The translations under genes and the position numbers were made by a program. From Galdieria yellowstonensis (lineage: Eukaryota; Rhodophyta; Bangiophyceae; Galdieriales; Galdieriaceae), in contig JANCYU010000022.1 in NCBI GenBank assembly GCA_026122205.1, forward strand, positions 277,493 through 341,492: a DNA stretch of 64,000 bases. The letters are read 5' to 3'. Under the pieces are notes generated by a model. It saw only the letters and a program-made list of their open reading frames with translations. It had not been told where the DNA came from and made no database searches. Of this stretch, positions 46,801 to 57,599 are shown in pieces. Every line of letters starts with the position of its first letter. Within the stretch, counting starts at the first letter, position 1.

Positions 46801-48779
46801 TGCTGCTTTTCCAAAGCAATATCACCGTTGTTATCTTGTCACGAGTAAACTCCACACTTAAGCAAGGCTTCAGTATAGGTTCGCTCGAGCAAACACCCAA
46901 TTTTAACCCAAGTGATTACAACCAGTTGACTTCAACTAGCTTTTCTCTCCAGCATACACAAGTTGCACTTCAAGATGAGGGAATGGAAACGAAGACAAAG
47001 AGTCGTTCTTGCTGGGTTTTTCTTGCTTCGAAAGACAACTTATTTACATTTCAGGACCAAGCAACGACCACTCAAAATTGACTTGCAACCTTGTTCGACC
47101 TTTCATAATCGAAGGCCATATTCTACTGTTTGTATCATAAAACTCCTACAAGCAACTACTGCAGGCATCACGGGAGTGCTAAATCTTGCCGAAGAGTTTT
47201 CTTTCTCTGCACTTTTATCCACGGACACACCTCTCAGTACAACCGTTGTAAAGCAAAAGCCTTGTCGCTCTATATTGACAAAACTTTCAAGTTCCGTACA
47301 ATTGAGGTTTACCTAGAAAAGGACTAGGCGGCCAAAAAATAATTTCTTCATGAGCGTTTCTTCTTATTTCGATTGGAAAACAGCCCAACTATACTATCTT
47401 GGCTCCCATAAAACTCGCGTGTTCTTTCCACGCATTTTGTTTTGTGGAGTGTTTTGCCTTTTGAACCTAAATGGTATAGAGTCACGAATAACAAAGAACA
47501 GTCATTGTCTCTCAATGTCTTCCCTTGTCTGACTGCGGTTTTTCTTTGGCTTTGCAAGTGTTGAAGGACATAGCTACGTGCTGTTGTGACTGCTTCTTTC
47601 GACATTGTTTTTTTCAGGACACATCTTGCTGTACATTTTTTCTTGCATACCTAGAGTCTTACACTGTTAGTCTTGTGAGAGAATCATAAACTACCAAGTT
47701 AAAAGCACACAAGTTGATACAAGTCAAAGGCACTAGACGAAACCGCTATCCACTTTTCCTTCAACGATGCGACTAGAAAGTGACAAGTCAATTTGCAAGT
47801 GGTAGTTTTGCAACTGCGTCAGAATATAATGAGCAGGAATGGCCACTGTAAGGAGTCAGAATTCAGGAGAGTAAAAACCAAAACAAGAGAGAGGAAGAAA
47901 GTCTTAGAAGTGGCAAGTTTACTAAAGGTTCATGGTTCAAAAACAAAAGAGTGCAGAAAAATATATTCGTTTTATTTTCGCTATTTGGTAGGTATCTGAA
48001 ATCTTAGAAGCAATGAACAAATGTAATGTCATTCCCACATAAATTCGTGTGCAGTAGCTACCAAAATATGTTGGATTTGAAGTCGTTTCACATTTACTCA
48101 TTTGAATGTTTTTGCAAGTTCTGTTAATTGATAATGTTTGTCGTTATTTATTCGAGTGAGAGCATTCTAAAGATTGACCAGATACGTACTTGAGTACTTT
48201 AGACACTAGTGTTGAAGTTCCAGCAACTCGTTATTGTCTTGTACTACTTGGTGCCACGAAGGATCGAGACTGTATTTCAAGCAGATGCTGGGTACAATCC
48301 ATTTACAAAGGTAACTTGATAGACATTTCATAAAGTTATTGTACGAAAATAAAAGCGAAAAGTTTCACTGATTTCAATGTTTGTATCTTTATTGCCATTC
48401 CTATGATTTGTGCATGTAGAAACATAGCCAATTTCCTGTATGATGAAAGCGCCAACTTGTTAGGTTCACTGTGCCGATCACATTTACACACAGCGATAAA
48501 GAAGAAGCAATTATGGCTATCGGTGAGAGAAGACTACAAGGTCACGAAGTGCTTTTGATAGGTCTTGATATGCATGTAGGGATAGTGCACTCCCAATGCG
48601 TTGCATTATCCAACAAACGGCACTTTAGTCACTACTTTATAGTCTTTTCGATCAAAAATTGCTGAATGCCCGGTTTCGAGGAAATAATTACAAGACTGTG
48701 TATTACAGCGTATATAATAGGCGAACTATTTCGTTACAACAATAAGGACCGTTGTGACGGATAGCGCGACTTTCAACTC
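43890..48779. other. Long accessory stretch with fragments of coding sequence but no resolved gene
   Basis: Possible exons on the minus strand at 44656-44309 (FLRVRQQLVETQSLFQ) and 44245-43970 (MSLEYVIITANTGLKNQRTY) could belong to one gene, but the junction tested through a GTGAAA donor at about 44309 breaks the frame. A forward piece near 45000-45070 (CVTRRMVGKYFGSFQ) follows a good TTTCTTTCAG acceptor. At 48471-48665 a forward ORF contains ITFTHSDKEEAIMAIGERR and a possible 39-nt intron. The remaining ORFs are low-complexity or open on both strands. I recognise no family. Confidence 0.3.
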
Positions 48780-50909
48780 TCAAGTTTCTTCAGATTTTAT
48801 CCGTTTGACAGGGCTTCGACTTGGTGAGCTGCGCCTGCTTCGTGCTTTTCGTCCTACATCTATATAAGACTTCATGTAACCAGGAAAGTTGTCAAAAGTA
48901 AGAAACTCTACAAAATCTGGAGCGCTATCAGCTTTCGCGTCCTCTCTTGTCAATGGAGTCACATACAAAATAGATATTCGGTCTCGAAAAGATATGCCTT
49001 GAGAGTCTGTTACCTCAAAGTTCACTATCTTCTCCCTGGCATCATAAACAGGCGACACTTCAAAAACCTCAGCAAAGAACGAATTTAGTAACGAGGCAAG
49101 TTGAACAGTTCCACCAGTCTTCATAAACAACCGTTCCAACTGTGCTGAGTCTGTGTTATGAGCTGGAAAAGATGAAACAGAAACCTGAATGAGGTACAAC
49201 ATCCAACTACCGTCGTCAATCATATCTACGTAGGCGTAATCTAATCGAGGATAGTTTCTGCTGAATTTTATCCAGCAGCTCGTAGTTATGCTCGATAGAC
49301 GTCTATCAAAGCACTTCCCATCAAAACGAAACAACACATTGGATTGAAAATGGATCGTTCGACTCCTCTCTCGTGAGCAAGTCTGGATTTCAGGACGAAA
49401 ACGCAAACACAAACCCAGAAACAGCTCTTCAAAACATGCGCCTCCATCGGAACCTCCCTTTCGAGCTTTCTTCAACTCTTGGGACAGTTCAACTAAATGA
49501 TTTTCTGAGAAGTAAAACTGCGTAAAAGTATCAAAAAGAATATCACGCGCAACGCTGTTGTAGAGTTGCAAGGATCTATCCTTAAGGGTTATCAGAAGAC
49601 CTCGATCTCGATATGCATTATCACAAATTGTCATACTCGGGGTTCCCCCACCAAGAAACAAATTATAGAGCATTTTAGCAAAATCTGCCTTCTTAACATC
49701 ATTTAACGAATCAACATATTCAACGTGTCTCATTTTCATTGAGTTAGAAATATCTGCCTTGAGATTGCTAGCCACTTCCTCAAAGCTCAAATCGCCAGAA
49801 GCATTTGCCATATTGATCAGCATACCTATGACGCGAGGAACTAAGCCTGTCAAATCTATTACCTCGTTCCTCTTATCCTTGAAGTTGGGAGGATAATCAC
49901 TTAAGTTTTCCCATATTTCAAATTCTTCTTTACTCAACGGTTCAACATAGCTCATAGAATCTTCGTACCCACTAGGTAGCTTGCTTTCGAACTCATGAAG
50001 CTGAGAACCTGCGATAACAAATTTACAATACGGCTATACAGAGTTAATGATCAGAAGGAACAAAGAGCATGTACTTACAGTACTGTGCCGTACTGGACGG
50101 GCGTATAACTTGAAGAAGGGCGGCCAACTATTAGGATCATTGCCAAATTGCTGCCAAAGAGCATTGTGTTCGTCGACAATCAATAAATTAAGAGAGCCTA
50201 TCATCATAATATTTTCTCTGATATCGATGCATAGCTCTATGTCACCCGTTTTTAGTGCGTAGATGATGACCTCTTTTAGAGCCGCTGCTTCAAGTGACAT
50301 GTAGCGAGAGCTAAGAGGCTGAAAGCGATGATTCAACACAGCTGAATTCTGTGCATTCATAAATAATAGCATGCTCAGGTAACGCTTCACAACACGTTCC
50401 TGGTTAGTTTCATCCTCAACCAGTGATGATACGTTTCCGATATACTGCACCGGTATTTTAAAATGTCGGGCAAAAACAGTTATGAGATAAAGATAAATAC
50501 TCTTGCCCAACCCACTAGCTGCAGATAAAACATTCAATTTGCGTCTGTTTTCACCATCCACCAGTGCGTTCCACAGTGTTATCAGATCCTCTCTCAAAAA
50601 AACCCTTGAAATTTTACTGCCACAACTCTTCAAAGGAAAGTCTTCATCGAACTTTTTGGGTAACAAGATTGAAGAGGCGGCGTTCAGTGATAAGTCTTTT
50701 GTAGAAACTTCTTCGCTTCCCACCCTCAATTTTTCTCCAAGGAAATCAGAAACTTTAGTTACTGAAGACTCCACGGAGAGGTCGGGTAAATCTTCCAACC
50801 AAACGTTGGCGTACTTTCTGTCAATTTTCATGGTCACTGGGTCAAATACTTGCTCCCACTTCATATGTATACCGCAAGCTCTCTTCAACCTTGAGGAAGC
50901 AGCGTCCAT
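48780..50909 (-). CDS. Crinkler/RHS-type P-loop NTPase with nuclease-like C-terminal domain
   Basis: Two exons, 50909-50079 and 50033-48780, with a 45-nt GTAAGT...TAG intron; 694 codons plus stop. The start is the ATG at 50909. The layout follows eukaryotic CR (Crinkler-RHS) proteins. It has a variable header (1-110), then VFLREDLITLWNALVDG leading into Walker A SAASGLGKSIYLYL (about 145) and Walker B LNLLIVDEHNALW (about 250). Next comes CKFVIAGSQLHEFE with YVEPLSKEEFEIWE across the exon junction, a block typical of RHS and CRN NTPases. The C-terminal third (LDYAYVDMID followed by LYLIQVSVSSFPAHN) resembles the restriction-endonuclease-like fold of these proteins, with an acidic residue and a Q-x-S strand. 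A basic Ser/Arg tail (KARSRRSSPSRSPVKRIK) may act in nuclear import. The family is inferred from motifs; function in this organism is unknown. Confidence 0.7.
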
Positions 50910-52314
50910 CTCAGACAAAACAGTCCCCACGAACAAACAATCAATTTATAGTTTGCCGAAGGTTGTTACTTTTATAGCATTCCACATGAGACGGAGTCTC
51001 TGAGCTCCATCTTGGTTCCATGTGGCTTTTTCCTCTCCATTTGCTCTATTTTTAGAAGAGCAAAGGACGGTTCTTGTCTGTGACAACATTGCTTGTAATA
51101 TGTCATCTTTCTATGAAGCAATGCTTCGTACAAATTGATAATATCAAGTTAGGTCGTTTTATTCTACTCAGGACTGCTCGTAGCTCGTATATAAACTTGC
51201 ATAGGTTCGTGTTTGCACGAAAATTTGATTTTTTACATAAATTGGCCTGTTTTTTCGAAGCAGTTTTCTTACTGATGTTGTCTGTATTCTATTGTTCGCG
51301 ACTGCTTACAATGTTGCTCTGATCTCGCTTGTTGTGCCTTTTAACCTGTCATATGGTCGCTTGTACATCCCTACTTTTAGTGCTTGTTGAATAGATAAGC
51401 ATTTTGTTTAAAGGACGAAATGAAGAGATCTATGTATTAAAGATGTGTACATGTCTCACTAACTTTGCATTTAATGCAAGCAAAGAGCAGTATCGTAGCT
51501 TCCGAAAAACTTGCAAGTACGATTCCTCTTTTGTATTGCCGAGATGTAGAGGTACACGTGGAATCGTTCCGTTTACTTTGAAGCGACGCACAATCGTTGC
51601 TTGCTTCTTCTCTCATCGAATGTCCTAACGAGAGAACCTTGCAAACAGTTTGAACCGCTTTTGTACAAAATGATGAGACCATTGGTCAAGATTGTTTCTC
51701 TTTCTTTCGTTGAAACTAGCAATCATGTGAAAGCGTTTAGTGAACATTCCTTTTGAAAACACAAGCCCCGACGGAAAAGGAAATATGCACCTTGTTACAT
51801 GAAAACGTTGCTTCAACAACTGGGAAATGCTAATTTGAAGGTTGCTCCTAACAGTCTACAATAATAAGAAGGTATTGACTTTCCACGGAAACTTGAAAAT
51901 TCTATATAATCTGACCAAAAAGGCACAAGTTGGAGCTTGGCAGGTCGACTGACTGTGTTCCTCGAGCCGACACTCTACTTAGAGTCAGCTCTGAGTTTAA
52001 AAAATGCGATTAAACGGTTGTGCATGGAGCTTTACGAAACTCAATATGGTAGATCGTTTTAACTTTCTACTTTTGAACAATAATTTCATCCGCATAACGT
52101 CCGTATTCTATATGTTTCTGCGTCATGCTTCTTTGAACATTATCGAAGGCAGAGACACAAATCTGTTACCGAAAGGGATATATGCAATACCAAATCTACA
52201 AACTGCTACAGCATAATTCATCTTAAATTGTCCGTGGTATACTGCAAACAGAAAAAGACATCCATCGTAAGTCTTCTGTCCTTGTCAAGTTGTTACATGT
52301 ATTCAACCCTTTTA
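50910..52314. other. Gene-free interval upstream of the CR-type gene
   Basis: Short ORFs only, several open on both strands (for example 51404-51628 and its antisense). The forward ORF at 52004-52216 starts with an ATG but has random composition. Nothing is supported. Confidence 0.35.
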
Positions 52315-53640
52315 TGTGCAACTCTTCTAGTGGAACTTTTGCAAAGTATCTTTTTGTTACTCATTTATCTATTCTAATGAGCGTAAGACACATCAAGACT
52401 GCAGCGGTTCTTTGAAAACTCCAGTTATTTTTTCACAAAACGCAAATTTCGACAAATGTTTCCCATTAGAGTATTCTGCTGTTATACTTTTTACTGAATT
52501 TATCCACAAACTTTCCATCGGAGTTTTCCAGTATAAGGAAGCCAAATGAATGCTAAGAAATTAACCTGGCAAGTCATTTCCATAATTGAGACTTCATTTC
52601 ATATGGATCGTTGACCCCCAACTCATCAAGATGAATTTGTAATCCATCACTGGTAGATCATCTTTGAGATATAATGTCCTTTCTTTTCTTTTCCACATAG
52701 AAAAGTCACGGAAAACATTTTGATGCAGACCTGCCGAATTTTCCAAGAGCACTAGTCTATAGTGAGACAAGTTTATCATCCTTCGTGACGTCCTTACTAT
52801 CGAGAATGGGTTGCTTTGACTTGCAACGTTCCTTCTCCTCAAAACTCGAACCAGAGCAGACTGTTGGTCCAGAACAGGACACGACAGTCATTCCTTAGGA
52901 AATATGCTTCAAAACAATCTGTAAGATGGCGACTCATCTAGGCCCTCTGTATGTTGCCACAAGAGTGTTTTACGAGATTGAATGGGAACTTGTTCTATTC
53001 ACCGTAGTCGCTTGCACCTTGGTGACACCAAAGCAAAGGGACACTGAACAAGAATTTTTGCTACTCCAGAAACAAGCATAGAAACTGCTCGACTGGTTGG
53101 TAAAAACAAGCAGTTGAGCTTGTATTGTTTGACCTTTTGCTCTAATGTTTGTGTTATAAGGGTCGTATTTTTCGTAGCTCGGTCGAAAGTCAGGTTCTTG
53201 TCGCCTAAAAGCAAGACAATCTCAGCTGTGTTGGTTCCTTTTTTAAGGTGAATATGTGATTACAACGAGGGGCGTTTTCGTGCCAAAAGCACAAAAAGCT
53301 AGTCGTCTGGTGCTTACTGGACGACCGCAGACTGCACAGTCCAAAATTTCGCTAATACTATTCCGTGAAATGCTTTTACCATATTTTATGTGAAAAGCCC
53401 TTAGACGACCATAGCTGTTGAATCACGAGACGTCTGCCTAAGAATGCCATCTTTCATTGAGCCCACTATAGGACTCTCCCAACAGAAGCCAACGACCTTA
53501 GCGTCTTCAAAGTATACAATTGCCTTGGCAGAAATAGTTTGTGTATATAAACTTGAAGTGAGAACAGATAAACGTCATACTAGAGCGCATGTCTCCAACA
53601 GATCATTTCCAATGGCCAGTGGGCAACCGCGAGGATCGAA
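52315..53640. repeat. Diverged duplication, copy B (partner at 39.9-41.2 kb)
   Basis: Same orientation and block order as copy A, with similar length (about 1.33 kb each). The peptide frame GCFDLQRSFSSKLEPEQT (from 52807) aligns with GCFDLKRSFSSKPEPKQT in copy A, with several silent third-position changes, which suggests that this was once coding. A later in-frame segment (LVTPKQRDTEQEFLLLQKQ) is followed by a stop. By eye the copies differ at roughly a quarter of positions. Confidence 0.7.
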
Positions 53641-54534
53641 TGCAGACGCTGTAGTTTTGTGATTGTTTCGTGCTTTGCCAAGCTTGTATCAGTAATAAAA
53701 AGTGACATTTTTAGTTGAGATAGGTGGCGTTGTAATCCATATTAGGATCGTTCAAGTTACTCTCACTAGTACTCTTTGAACAAGAAGTTGCTAGTTTTCG
53801 ACTTGACTTTCCAGAGAGAATTTTTCAAGGGAAAAGGTAAAAGCCATTGGCTCTTCATAACACTGGAAGTGTCACAAGTGAGACATTTGAAGAAAGCATT
53901 TCACAGTCTGACCGGAGACTGAAATGACTGCCTTCCGTCTATCCAACTGTACAACGAATACTTTTGCTTCATCGCGGTCACGGCAGAGTTGCAACCTTTT
54001 CCGACTTTCCGCTGGAAGTCAAGTCCAGCAAATCCGAACAGAATATTCTATTTTCAAAGTTCCTATGCTGTGCCTCTTCCACAGACAACTAAGTGGAGAC
54101 TGTTGAGCATCGTAATCTGTTGCCTCCTCTGTCCCCAAAGTTTATTTGCAGTAAAAATTTCGAGGTAGGCGAAAACGAATTCGGGCATGGCATTGTTGTT
54201 CTGTACTAGTTCAGCAATAGGATTATGCTTGTAGAATTCACTCCACCAAAGCACGTTGTACTCAGTGACAGTTTGCTTTGTCCTGCAGCAAAAGCGGAAC
54301 ACTTTTGCATTTGTTGCAATGAAAAAGAATAAAAGACACCTGTAACTGTACACTTCAAATTTCTTATCGCGCTGTCATAGCGAAACTTTGCTTTTTTGGT
54401 TCGGTTTCACTCTCGGTTCCCTGAGCGCCGCAGTAGAGCAGAAGCAACCAAAGAGGAAAAAGCGAGAAGATAGTCAAAGCCAAGCGGTCCTTGCGTTGTT
54501 TTTCTTTCAAAATAAACTTGAATCATCAATCGAC
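53641..54534. other. Gene-free interval
   Basis: No supported gene. The minus ORF 54353-54063 and forward ORF 53924-54106 lack recognisable features. Confidence 0.35.
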
Positions 54535-54789
54535 ATGAAGCGCGGACGATTCCAAGATGGCTTTGTGGCCTTGTTATACCGGAGCCAACCTACGCAAGAG
54601 ACGATGACACAACCAGCTGGCTATGTAGAAGAGGAATCAGCGGTTGCTACGTTACAAGAACTACGCTTGTTTACTCTTTATCGAATTACAGTCGGTCTTT
54701 TGACCTGGTCTTTCTTTTTTTCTTTTGTCGACGAGTGGCTAGACATGCCGTCTTGGAAACGCAACCCCATTGTCACCCTACAAGGATAA
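54535..54789 (+). CDS. Hypothetical small protein with one hydrophobic segment
   Basis: ATG at 54535, 84 codons plus stop. The frame is also open upstream to about 54388, but without an ATG. Sequence features: MKRGRFQDGFVALLYR at the start, an acidic middle (GYVEEESAVATLQELR), then an aromatic hydrophobic stretch LLTWSFFFSFVDEW near the C-terminus. GC content is visibly higher than in the flanks. It could be a single small gene or an exon of a larger one; 54876-55106 downstream is another hydrophobic ORF (no ATG) that might belong to it. No family is recognised. Confidence 0.33.
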   Translation: MKRGRFQDGFVALLYRSQPTQETMTQPAGYVEEESAVATLQELRLFTLYRITVGLLTWSFFFSFVDEWLDMPSWKRNPIVTLQG

Positions 54790-55662
54790 AAAAGGGCGGC
54801 TTGACACTTTCGGTTTACTCTTCATTGCCAGTATAGATAGAAAGCAAAGTAGAGTCCAAAGAGTTTAGACCCCTTTTGTTTCTTCTACTGGCACTGGCAA
54901 CCAAAGTGTTCTGCACCAAATGGTTCCAACCGATTGAATGTGGTGGAAAGTTGACCTCTTCTTTGCCACTCTTTTTGGTATCTCTCATGTGTTTTGCCTT
55001 TGCAAAGCTTGAAGACTATTTATTCTGTAATGTTTTAGAAGTTTCTTCAGAGGTTTTTTGTACTAGTCTTATTCCATGCTTCGTGGTGGAAGAATGGCTC
55101 CTTTGACAATAGGGTTGTCGTGTTCCCGCCAATCTCCACATCTTCAACTGCTAACTTGTGCGCGTATCTATAAGTATATTTGTACAGATTCGTGGTGTAG
55201 AAAGAAGAGTGCAATGGTTGAAAAGTAACAGCAGTGTACTAAGGTACCTGTAGAGGAAGCAATTGAAAAAGGGTCACGTCCTTGTACATATCTACCTATA
55301 ATAGCTGTTTTTGCTCGTAGAGATTGCAAGTTTAGTGTACTTGACAAGGTTTCCAAGTATCATTCAGTGCCTTTAAGCGCGTATGAGTATACTTGGAACT
55401 TTTCCAAGTTAAAAAGGTAGATTTTATTAACGAAAGCATATGGAAAAATTGCAGCCTTATTAAGCCAAAAAAATTTGACAATACTAGAAAAGTAAACCTG
55501 CAATTTTCCTGACTATTCTTATCTCCAGCACAGCAAACGCGTTGTCTTGTGGCGTTAAAAACTCTACTATCGATGACACAATAACCTTCTTCGCGAGTTG
55601 TGCTCCTTTTGGTTCACTGCGCATGGTAAAGTTGCTTGTAAGGATCAATTTGCTATGGAGTT
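54790..55662. other. Interval between the small ORF and the retroelement
   Basis: Contains the hydrophobic ORF 54876-55106 without ATG and AT-rich sequence near 55400-55500. No endonuclease-coding sequence of the adjacent retroelement was found here. Confidence 0.35.
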
Positions 55663-57387
55663 TTGGAAGCTGATTTTTCTTACCGCTTCCACTTCATCAA
55701 ACTCATCATCTCCACAAGAATAAGAATTCCACAATTCATCTATGATGGAAAATCCGATGAGCCGAGCGCTGCTCCGCTTGCTCAATTGGATCTTGCAAAA
55801 CAGAAAGATTCCAAGTTCATGGAATTCATCTCTCCTTATTTCCATTCCGAAAAGGGAGATTTGAAGGACATGAACAATTATCGAGGCATCAGTCTCATAA
55901 GTACAATTGTAAAACTGTTGAGTGCGATTGTTACCAATCGCATTCGTTATACAGTTGAAAAAGACAATGTACTTGTACGTGAACAAGCTGGATTTCGTAC
56001 TCGCGAGGAATGTGCAGCACAAGTGATTGCTTTGGTAGAGTGTGTCCAACGCCGATGGAACAAGGAAATGCGTCCTACCTATGCATGCTTCATCGATTTA
56101 CGTGAAGCTTTTGATCGAGTTCCTCATGAAGCCTTGTTTCGTAAACTGGAAAGTTTAGGTATTCGAGGTCGATGTTTGGAATTTTATCATGGGCTTTATC
56201 GTAGTTCATGGACACAGGTATCCTCACGGATATCTGATACACTCTCGCCTGCCTTTTCATTTTGTAGAGGTGTACGTCAAGGTAATCCTTCCTTTCCATT
56301 ACTATTCGATCTGTTCATCAATGATTTACTTGAACAATGTCGACCATTTGATATTCGAGTGGTCTTGTTGCCTGAGAGTACAATGGTTGGTGGAACAGAG
56401 AATCGATTACCTGGATTGATGTTTGCCGATGATGTGGTATTGTTATCGCCTAGCCGACATTGTCTTGAAGCCTCCATGCGCAAGGTAAGTGAATATTTGA
56501 CTAAACTTGAAATGGAAGTTGGTGGATCCAAATGTGGTGTTACTGTCTTTCATGGATGTGTAGATAAGGTAAGTAGGAGGCAGTGGCAGTTACAAGGCAA
56601 AGACATACCTGTTGTCGAAGAATATCGTTATCTAGGTATCGATTTGAATTGTAATTTGGACGAAGGATTTACGTTGCAACGTCAAATCCAACGTTATCGT
56701 CAAAAGCTTCATATGGCAACTCCATTTCTACGTAATGGTAGGATACCAATGGATCTCCGTTTGCGTGTTGTCAAGAGTTTTTTGCTACCTAGTTTGCTCT
56801 GGGGCTCTGAATGGTGGGGTATGCATCAACTACATGCCAAACGTTTAAGTTTGGTATTGAATCAAACTTTACGAATGGTGGTAGGTGTGCATATGAAACA
56901 CACAGGAGTAAGTATTCCAGCTTTGTATACGGAACTGGGTATACCTAGTGTGGAATCACTTATAGCAGGACGCCGAGCACGTTTATGGGCCAAAGGACCT
57001 AGTATGCGTACATGGATTAGTCAATTATGTCAATGGATACCTACATTTCGGAAAGGAACATGGGTGAAAAATACCAAAGCCTGGTTGTTGAGGAGATTGG
57101 GTAGCTCGGCGGTAAGGGAGATTGAAGGATCACCTCGTGGTTCCAAGGCATTGCAACGAGCAGTGCAACAGGTTATCCATCATAAATGGTTAACTACTGG
57201 CAAAATGACCCAATCCCATACATGGCAAGAGTATTGTCAGTATGCATTACAGAGCGGTAGTGCATTGTTGCGTGACAGCTCCCTCGACTTTCCTGAATAT
57301 AGCAAAAATCTATCATGGCTAATGCGTATGCGTGGTTGGTGGTTGGAGTTCCTGCTCGAGGCTTGCCAGAATCGGTATATTGGATGA
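55663..57387 (+). pseudogene. Reverse transcriptase of the non-LTR element, frameshifted at its C-terminus
   Basis: Open for 574 codons; the first ATG in frame is at 55819. Similarity begins at EKGDLKDMNNYRGISLIS (normally preceded by a KKGD motif). RT motifs follow in order: FIDLREAFDRVPH (first catalytic Asp), RGVRQGNPSFPLLF (usually RQGCPLSP), LMFADDVVLLS (catalytic DD pair), and EEYRYLGIDL. The thumb and C-terminal region is long and Trp-rich, like LINE RTs. After a stop at 57387 the +1 frame continues the protein with GILDEQWKTRCPCCLASVPG and TLSHL, the start of the usual C-terminal Cys-His knuckle, whose last Cys is missing. A frameshift near 57,360-57,385 therefore breaks the gene. Catalytic residues are intact, so decay is recent or partial. 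Confidence 0.8.
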
Positions 57388-57550
57388 ACAATGGAAGACT
57401 CGTTGTCCTTGCTGTTTGGCCAGTGTACCTGGAACATTGAGTCATTTACAGCAAAAAACGTCCGTTATCATGCTCAACCTAATCGCAGCTGCACACCCAA
57501 GAAACCAATCAATTGGCAACAATTACAGTTGATTGCAATTTCAATGGGAC
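55663..57550 (+). mobile_element. 5'-truncated non-LTR (LINE-type) retrotransposon
   Basis: The body is a reverse transcriptase reading frame followed by a shifted C-terminal zinc-knuckle frame. No long terminal repeats, apurinic endonuclease or gag-like ORF1 is visible, and no clear poly(A) tail or target-site duplication was identified. The 5' end is taken as the point where RT similarity starts; the true insertion boundaries are not known. Confidence 0.75.
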
Positions 57551-57599
57551 TAAGCGCACTTTGGCTTGTTAAAAAAACTTAAACTACACAAATACAAGT

